Below, in pieces: positions 22,401 to 31,398 of a stretch of DNA of 64,000 bases. The stretch spans positions 1,762,501-1,826,500 of the forward strand of contig CANJKZ010000170.1 in NCBI GenBank assembly GCA_947471745.1, in the 5' to 3' direction. The position numbers and the translations under genes are program-made. Within the stretch, counting starts at the first letter, position 1. Each line of letters starts with the position of its first letter. The notes under the pieces were generated by a model. The model was not told the origin of the DNA. It did not search any database and saw only the letters and a list, made by a program, of their open reading frames with translations. This DNA is from Closterium sp. Naga37s-1 (Eukaryota; Streptophyta; Zygnematophyceae; Desmidiales; Closteriaceae).

Positions 22401-25400
22401 GTGGGCATGCATGTGGGCATGCCTGTGTTCTGGTTACAACGGAGGTATGTGCCATTGAGTAGTGGAGTGGAGGCGAAGCAAGTGGGATGCGATACTCACC
22501 CATGAGAATTCTCGTCTCAACTTGCCACTTCCAACTCAGGTTTCTCATACCTTCTGCACTGAATGTCCATGTCCATGTGGTAGTAGCATGAGGCTGTTCT
22601 TGAGGATCCCCACCCCACAAGTCGTTGGACAAGAAACAGTCATGCGGTAGTTGGTCGAGGCAGCAAGCGTTACGATACGACTACCTTGAGCCTTCATCTT
22701 GTGGTGATGATAATCGTGTGCTGCTTTGCCGTCTTCTCGTTGTCCCTGTGCTGGAATTTGATGGTTGCGCCTCACATGGCATGGTGTGGTGTTGCGTGGC
22801 GCGGCATAAAACGGCATGTGGAATGGCGTGGCATGGCATGGGATGGCATGGCATGGCATGGCATGGTGCAGCGGTGAACGATCCTCTTGGCGGGTGCAAG
22901 CTGACACCCTTTGGCTACTCGCACCTCACACACAAGGTGCCCTTGCCCCTGCCCCTGCCCTTGCCCCTGCCCCTGCTTTTGAGGCGCCTCAAAAGTCGTC
23001 TCATGTCTCGCGGTTTTTATGTGGGGAGAATTATAATTGCATGGAAGTGTGCACGTAACCTTCAGCGGTTACTCGTAAGGGCGCGGTTACCAAAGTCACT
23101 CGCCAATGCTGTCGAAGAAGTTCCCGAAGGCTGACTTGGCACCCTGAATTTGTTTCATTGCCTAGTTGGCGAACCCCTTTCCTAGTTGGATTCTGGGTAG
23201 TTGGGTTTCTTATACGTAGATCTCGAGGGTAGTCTAGCTATTTTAGCTGCTACCAGACTCTCTGTTTCTGAGTTCCGAATTGTGCTGTACTGATGAAGGC
23301 GTGATTGGGTTCGCCCATCCGCCGAAACTAGTTTACGCAAGGAGGCTTTTCGGAAGCTAAGGGTTTTTTCAGATCTGCGTTTTTCTCACCTTTTTTCACT
23401 GTTTGATTCCTTTGCTTAAGCGTCCTCTCTACTACTGCAGCCCTTCGAAACATGAGTCAGGGTGACCCTTGGGATACCGAATGGTTTTCAGAAAACGAAG
23501 AGGCCGGTACTGAAGGACGCGGCTCGTCGAAGAAAGCTCGTGGGCGCGGAGGATCGTCGCGTCCTGCTACCAGGAGTGCATCGAAGCACTCGCGGGACGG
23601 CAGTCGTATTCCGCCTTTGCAGTTGACCTACGAACCTGTTTCACGAAGCAAGCAACCTGAGATTCCTCCCCCCGGACCTTCTGGGAGTCGTCCAAGCATG
23701 GAGATGCCGGATCAGCCCGTTGACAATTCTCCGATTCCTGAAATTTTCAAGAGTTGGACTACTGCAGCGGTGAAAGATTTCCGGGACGGCTTCAAGGACC
23801 TTCTTAAAGCGAAAAGCAAGCTTAAAAAGATGAAGGAGTTGGATCGCCAAGGTTCTATTCTGCACAGAATCAGGACTAAGGCGGTCGAATTCCAGACGAA
23901 GAACGACTCCGTCAAAGAGAAATCTGCAGCAGCTGTCGCGAAGATCCACTTGGAGAATCAAAAACGGCTGCAGGCGGAGTTTATCGCTTCTAAAGAACTG
24001 GAGGTTGAAGAAATTCAGGCAGCTGTCGGCACGCATGTCACGACTCTGGCGACGAAGATGGAAGAGTACATCAAGGGCCTCAGCTCCGACCCCGATCTGG
24101 TGGTTTCTGATACCGCCAAAGAACGCTATCGGCGACTGAAGGGGCGGTGCATCGAGAAGGCTCAATCTGACATCGCGGCGGCCAAGGATGAGATGACCAT
24201 CCGAGAGATCGATCGACATCATAAGCTGGCGGCTGAGGATTTGAAGAAGGCTGCTGCAGCTGAGGAGGTGCAGGAGATGGAAATGGAGCCTGCGATTGAG
24301 GAGATTCTGGCTAAGCATGCCAAGAAGATTGAAGACAAGCTTCGGCGGGAGATTACGCAGAAGCTTGAGGCCAGTCTATCTAAGAAGCTGCAGAAGAATC
24401 TTCACATCGGAGAGCAGAACTCTTCGCAGGCCGCATCCGCTGACAAGAAGCAGACGGCTCAACCTGGGAGGCAGGACGGTGCACCTGGGAAGCCTAAGCC
24501 GAAGAAGAAGCGGGGTGGTAAGACTCCAAAGAAGCAGAATTCCAGCGCCGACAAAGAGCAGCAGGCGAAAGGCCCTACCACATCGAAGGCCAAGGGACCA
24601 AAAAACGGCGGAGGCGGCCCCGGAAAAGGGCCGCACAAGAAGTGACCAGCCACGATTTAGCGCTCCGTTGGTTCGCGAAGCTAACGTTTCGGCAGGCGGC
24701 GTTACGAGTTCGCAACCGCGGAGTTCATAACCTCAGCGCCAAAGTCTTGTCCTTGGACGAGAAGAAAGCGCTGGGGCTTGGTCTGAAGTTTATCCCAACG
24801 CCCGCTGTTTCCCTTTCTACGGTCGAGTTAGATCAGCTTTGCCGACAGATTTCGCTACGTTTCTTCTTCAAGGATGCAGACCCGGCTAAGGACTATCGTT
24901 TTCGAGTGAGAAATCCGAGTTGGGCACCTGATCGGAGTGAGATTCCGGAGCAGGTTTTCAGAGATTCGTCCTCGGACCTATCTTTTCTGCTGAAAGCATC
25001 TAGGCCTCCTCGACACCGAAACATCTCGTTACGTGTTCGACAGGCCTTGCGTTCCATCGCCGCAGATCGTAGTGTGGTTATTAAACCGGCCGACAAGAAC
25101 ATCGGGATCACTGTGATGGATCGGGAACTTTATGTTCGTCTCTGTATGGACCATCTAGGCGACAGATCGACTTACACCCCGGTTCTCCACGATCCTACTG
25201 CCTTAGTCGTTCAGGGACTGCACGAACTGCGTCACGCATGGGGCCCTGCTTATCCCGACAGCCTTTGGAAGTATTTTCTAGACGAACCACCTGGAGGTTG
25301 GAAACCCGCAGCCTTTTACATCCTTCCTAAGCTACATAAGAAGCAGCTCGCTGGGCGTCCGATCGCCGCTTCGCATTCATGGGTTACTTCGAATGTCAGT

Positions 25401-28400
25401 AGATGGTTAGATGCGGAACTTAGGCCGTGGGTGCTACGACAGCATACTTACCTCCGAGACTCTCTTTCGCTACTCTTGTCGCTGGAGGAAACTTCATTTC
25501 CTAAAGAGATTCTTCTAGCCACGTACGACGTCTCGTCGCTCTACCCCAGTATTCCTCTTAGGCGCGGACTCGATGCGGTGAGCAGCATTTTGCAACGAGG
25601 GAGTCACCACAGTCTTCAACCAGTCATGGCCCTACTGGAGTGGGTCATGATGAATTCTTACGTGGAGTTCGACGGCCACCTGTACCACCAGACGCAAGGG
25701 ACCGCTATGGGAACTCCTGCAGCGGTCTGCTTTGCGGTACTTTTCATGAGCCGCCTGGATGAACTTTTGAGGGAGAGATGGTCCGGAACGCAACCTCTAC
25801 GCCATGTCAGATACATCGACGATGGCCTGATTCTTTGGCCTGGATCGAGGAGTGAGTTGGAGAAGTATCTGCAGACCTTCAACGAGCTTGACCCGAATAT
25901 CAAACTGACGTGGCAGATTTCGGACAGCTCAGCTGATTTTCTTGATTTGGTCTTATTCAAGGGACCGAGATTTGCTGGGCAGGGTATCTTGGATCTGAAG
26001 ACATTCCAGAAACCGCTTAACCGATACCTTTATCTCCCTTATTCGTCTTTTCATCCCCGACACTGCAAGACTGGTTTTATTGCAGCTGAACTGAAGCGTT
26101 ATCTTCTCCGCTCGACTTCTGCAGATACCTTTCTCGCCTCCAAGCGCGCTTTCTACCAGCGGCTACGAAGTCGGGGTTACCCCTCTGATTTCCTTCTACC
26201 CATCTTCAGGAGCATTTTCTTTCGACAACGACCTCTCCTTCTGGAGCAGACTGCTGCCCGCCACGCACACAAATTTGAAACTCCCCCCGAACGCGGCCCC
26301 CTAGTCTTGAAGACACTGTTCACACCTTTGACCGGACGTCTCAGGCTGGGGGTGCTTTTGAGGCGCCTCAAAAGTCGTCTCATGTCTCGCGGTTTTTATG
26401 TGGGGAGAATTATAATTGCATGGAAGTGTGCACGTAACCTTCAGCGGTTACTCGTAAGGGCGCGGTTACCAAAGTCACTCGCCAATGCTGTCGAAGAAGT
26501 TCCCGAAGGCTGACTTGGCACCCTGAATTTGTTTCATTGCCTAGTTGGCGAACCCCTTTCCTAGTTGGATTCTGGGTAGTTGGGTTTCTTATACGTAGAT
26601 CTCGAGGGTAGTCTAGCTATTTTAGCTGCTACCAGACTCTCTGTTTCTGAGTGCCGAATTGTGCTGTACTGATGAAGGCGTGATTGGGTTCGCCCATCCG
26701 CCGAAACTAGTTTACGCAAGGAGGCTTTTCGGAAGCTAAGGGTTTTTTCAGATCTGCGTTTTTCTCACCTTTTTTCACTGTTTGATTCCTTTGCTTAAGC
26801 GTCCTCTCTACTACTGCAGCCCTTCGAAACATGAGTCAGGGTGACCCTCACACACAAGGTGCCCTTGCCCCTGCCCCTGCCCTTGCCCCTGCCCCTGCCC
26901 CTGCCCCTGCCCCTGCCCCTGCCCCTGCCCCTGCCCCTGCCCCTGCCCTTGCCATTCCGCTCGCACCATCTAAGCAAACCGCACCAGCAGGCCTTAGCAG
27001 TGTGCATGCCAACTCTTCCACATATCCTTGCACACCTCGTCTCCTTCTCACCCCCCTCTCCCCCGCTTCCTTTCCCATCCTCCTTTCGCCTTGCCTGCTC
27101 CCCCCTCTCATTCTCCCCCTTCCTCCATCACCCCTCCCCTCTCCTCCTCCCTTCTGCACCCCCCCATCCCCCCAACCCTCCCCCACCCTCCGGCACACCA
27201 GTTGCTGAGAGCAACAGCAGCGGGAGTGGTGGTGGTGTTTGGAGGGGAGATACAATCTCGAGTCCATAGAGCAATGCTTCGCTGCCTGTGTCTCCGCCAT
27301 GACTCACCCATCATCTTCTCACTCTCCCCCTTTTTCTTATCACCCCTCGCATTTCCTCCCTTCCCTCCCCCCTCCAACCTCCTCTCTCTTCTCTAACCCC
27401 GTCCTTCTCCCTCCCTCCCCGTCCCTTCCCAAACCCCCCCTCCCCCCTCCCCTTGCCCCTCACACCAGCTACTGCAAGCAACAGCAGTGGGAGTGTTGGT
27501 GGTGTTGGAGGGGGGATACAATCTTGAGTCCATAGAGCAATGCTTCGCTGCCTGTGTCTCCGCCATGCTCGGTGATCTCCCCATCGCTGCTCCCCCCCCT
27601 CAATGGCCCCTCCGCCTCTCCCAGTCCGGCCTCGCCACTGTTCTTCAGGTGAGATTTCAGGTGCTTTCAGGTGAGTGTCAGCTGCAGTGCGGTGTTAGGT
27701 GCGGTGTTAGGTGCGGTGTGAGCTCCAGCTGAGTTATCATGTGATTCAGGAAACGTCGATGCTTCAGGTAGCTCAATTCATTCATGTGATTCAGGAAACG
27801 TCGATGCTTCAGGTAGCTCAATTCATTCATGTGATTCAGGAAACGTCGATGCTTCAGGTAGCTCAATTCATTCATGTGATTCAGGAAACGTCGATGCTTC
27901 AGGTAGCTCAATTCATTCATGTGATTCAGGAAACGTCGATGCTTCAGGTAGCTCAATTCATTCATGTGATTCAGGAAACGTCGATGCTTCAGGTAGCTCA
28001 ATTCATTCATGCCCTCGAGCTGCGCCACCGTGTGTTGGATTGGATACAGCACATTCTGTTATAGTTGCCCAGCTTCACTTTGTTATAGTTCCCCAGCTTT
28101 CCTCTCTTCAAATGAAGATGGGGCCTCCAGTGGCTTCGCTCTTTCCCTCCCTACTTCACTCTCCTCATCTTCCCCACGCCCCTCCTCCCCACGCCAAACC
28201 TCCCCTCCCCTCGCCCCTCCCGCTCCCACCACCAGGTGCGCAAGCATCTGTCCCAGTGGTGGCCGTGCCTCGCCTCGCCGCTCGACCTCTCCACCTTCCT
28301 GCACTCCCTCGCAACCCTCCACGCCTCCTCCTCCTCCACCCCCTCTTCCTCTCACCCGCCCACTTCCTTCCCTCCCCACATATCGTCCACCGCTGCTGCC

Positions 28401-31350
28401 CCCCCTGCTCTATCCATGGATGCTCTCTTCTCGCATCTCTCCCAAGCTGAGATGGCGCATGTTGCTGCCACTGCTGCCGCTGCCGCTGCTCTCGCTTCTG
28501 CTGGTGTTCCAGTTGACATGCAGGTAGGTGGAATGTGGTGAGCAGTTTTTTAGGAAATGCAGATACTCCCCACCAGCAAGTTAGCAACGCATGCAATCAC
28601 ATGCATGCACTTGCAATCATATGCATGCACTTGCAATCATATGCATGCACTTGCAATCATATGCATGCACTTGCAATCATATGCATGCACTTGCAATCAT
28701 ATGCATGCAGACATGTGTGTGTGCCAATCACATATGTGCGGCGCAGGCATGCAGGTGCGCATGGGTTTGTGCTCGTGCATTCCAAAAGCAGATACATCTG
28801 AGCTGATTGAGCTTGTACTACAGTCACCATTCCACGAATTTCTTAGGTGCATTAACCCATACATTTCACATGCCTCCAACATCTGAGCTGAGCTTTGTAC
28901 AATCATGCTTCCACACGCACTACACCGCTCATATGCATATCCATGCAATCACGCCCATGCATGCACGCGCCCATCTATATGACAAGCCCATGAATCTTCT
29001 GTCATCATACCTTCTGTCCCATTTTACTCCCCCGCCACCACTGCTACCCCCCCCCCTTACCACCACACCCCCCCACCGTCAGCCCACGTCCCCCTCGACC
29101 CCCTCCGATGCCTCTATAGACTTTGAGGACCTGCCAGGGGTTGGGGCAGGGGAAGTGGAGAGTGGCACGAGGGGCATGGGGTTTAGAGGGGATGGGGAGA
29201 GTGCAGGAGTAGCAGCCGAAGGGACTCGAGATGGGGCAGGTATGAGAGCTGTTGCTAATGGTACGGAGCAGCAGAAAGTGCGAGAAGCAGGGGTCAGTGC
29301 AACACTAGCTGCAGCCACTGCGGTTGAAGGACGGGAGGGCGGGGGCAATGGTGTGGAAAACGAAGCCAAGACGAGAGACGAGAACGGAACCTACTGGGAA
29401 GGGATCGAGCCAGAGAGCAAACCTGAGGAGGTCAGCTTGAAAGACGAGACCAGGGAGCGGAAGGAGGAGTGCAGGAAAGAGGAGGAGACTCTTGTGTGGT
29501 ACGCAAGCTATGGGTCTAACATGTTGGAAGAGCGATTCATGTGCTACATACAGGGAGGCGCTGTGGATGGCATGACACATCCCTGCCACGGCTGCTCTGA
29601 CCCCACACCACCCCGAGCCTCCAAGTGGATTGCAGTGCCGCACCGCATGTGGTTCGGCAGGACCCGAACCTCCACGTGGGGCCATGGCGGGGTCTGCTTT
29701 CTGGACCTCCACCCTTCTTCCTCCTCCTCCACCTCTTCGTCCTCCTCCTCCTCATCATCATCATCCTCCTCCTCGCCCTTTTCCTTCCCAGAGATTGCCA
29801 CCTATGTGGAGAAAGACGCGTCCAGCGTCCTGGACGCTAGTTTAGGGCCCCCGAGACGCAGCAAAAGACGCAGGTCCGGGCAGCCAAAAAAAACCCCCGG
29901 GCAGCCAAAAAAAAAGTTATAGGGCAGAGGGAAGAGGGGGTAAGAGGGGGGGGGGGGGGGGGGGGGGGGGGGAACACACTTTCATAGCAAAATTTCTCCT
30001 CAACAACAAAATTTCAGCCACAACAATAGAACATGAAGGTGAGCCCCAAATTTCCATAATCACAATTAGTCCAAGGGTTGTTTAGCATGCATGCATACTA
30101 CCACTAACTAACATGCATCACTCATCCTCCTCGCTCTCCATCCCCTTCTCCTCCTCCTTCTCCAAATCCTCCTGCTCCTTGTACTCGTCGAAGGTGAGGT
30201 CATCCTCATCCACCTCCACCTCTCCATCCTCCTCAAGCTTGTACCCCTCGGGAAGGGGTCGGGGGGGAATGTTCCCCTCCACTATTCCCGCCTTCCTGAC
30301 TTCCCCACTCGGCCCCGCACCCGCCGCACCCTTGTGGTGGTTGTGCACAACGTTCCAGTTGTGCGCAACGAACACAAGGTCGCGAACACAAGGAGCTAGC
30401 CATAACGGTGGTGCGCGGAAAGGAGCTAAAACCACTAGGGTTTTTGAAAGAGAATTGGGTTGTGAGAAAAGGGAGCACAAATGAGAGGTTTCATGAACTA
30501 AATGGGCTTTGTGGGGGTGGTGGACCACAAAGGTTGGGTTTCCTAGTTGTGGAGTGGTGGAGAGGGGTTGGATTTCCAAATCAATTTTGCAAAAAGGGGA
30601 GGGGGTTAGGGGTGAATTAGATGGCTGGTTTTGGGGGTCGAATTTGCTTGGGGGGTGTCGAATTTCGGCGAAATTGACATTCGCGACGAAATCGCGAATG
30701 TCAATTTCGCGATCGCGAAAAAAAAAAAAATCTCGGTCTGCCCGAAAAATTTTCCAGGGTGCGTCCTGCGTCCGGACGCGCGTCCTGCGTCTTTGCGTCC
30801 GGACGCTGCGTCCGGACGCAGGACGCAGGGCTGCCCCAGCGTCTTTCTCCACATAGATTGCCACCCCTCTCTCTGCTTCTGCTGCTGCTTCTGTATCTGG
30901 TCCTCCTGTCTCTGGAGCAGCAGGCATGGGGGGGGAGGGAGGGATGCAAGCGCACCACCCACCAGGGTCAAGGGGAGGGCACCCAGACACAGCGCACACA
31001 TATGTGCGCATGTATAAGATCACGTGAGTGGGCTGTGCGTGCGTGCTTGCTTGTGTGTGTGTGTGAGTGAGTGATTGCTTGCTTGCAAATGTAAGCCTGA
31101 GTGTCAGTGCGTTGACAGTTCTGCACGAGCGAATGAAGGAAAAAGCGGCGTTTCAGGTGCATATCAGTTTTGAGACGTCTCAAAACAAGCGGCGTTTCAG
31201 GTGCAGATCAGTGGCTGCTGCGATAATCATTGTCAGCTGCATGCACTCCACCAACACCCCCACACTCCTCGCCCCATCCCTTCCCCATCACTCTCTCCAT
31301 CCATCCCATTCATTATCCTCTTCCCTCTCTCCATCCCTCCCTACCACCAT

Positions 31351-31398
<48 letters not shown>

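Larger units (their letters stand above)
22974..26848 (+). mobile_element. Penelope-like retroelement with 496-bp terminal repeats
   Basis: Direct repeats 22974-23469 and 26353-26848 differ at one base (23274 T, 26653 G). Each repeat contains the end of ORF2, the 3' non-coding part, a hammerhead ribozyme, a leader and the start of ORF1. This circularly permuted tandem arrangement (pLTR) is known for Penelope-like elements. Between them lie ORF1 (coiled-coil, basic) and ORF2 (reverse transcriptase with Penelope-type motifs). The 50-bp duplication CACACACAAGG... flanks both ends. The element sits in intron 6 of the deacetylase gene in the same orientation. The near-identical repeats and intact frames suggest recent activity. 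Confidence 0.93.
29802..30856 (-). mobile_element. hAT-type DNA transposon derivative inserted in deacetylase exon 9
   Basis: The 1055-bp element has perfect 18-bp terminal inverted repeats CTATGTGGAGAAAGACGC. The flanking ATTGCCAC at 29794-29801 and 30857-30864 is an 8-bp target duplication, the size typical of hAT. Both ends carry many GACGC/GCGTC subterminal repeats. On the minus strand an open frame ends at 30118 with [17 protein letters not shown] and an acidic tail [12 protein letters not shown]; the first piece resembles the LVxVHxNxRL end of the hAT dimerisation domain. The rest of the transposase is missing, so it is non-autonomous. A 25-base G run (about 29948-29972) and a 19-bp hairpin (30668-30710) lie inside. 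Confidence 0.88.

Noticed and set aside
22321-22430. GGGCATGCAT and other short arrays as CRISPR
   Set aside because: They are head-to-tail tandem repeats with no spacers, in introns of a eukaryotic gene.
22625-23134. Open frame ending in the Penelope ORF2 tail as a separate gene
   Set aside because: It is the exon 6 region running into the left pLTR, which carries a copy of the ORF2 end. It lacks the RT.
24642-24644. GTG as the start codon of the Penelope-like ORF2
   Set aside because: The frame is open another 120 bases upstream and a well-formed -1 frameshift signal explains expression better than a GTG start in a eukaryote.
27678-28064. Open frames on both strands across the 45-bp repeat as a repeat protein
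   Set aside because: The unit length is a multiple of three, so open frames are trivial. The region lies between the exon 7 donor and exon 8 acceptor.
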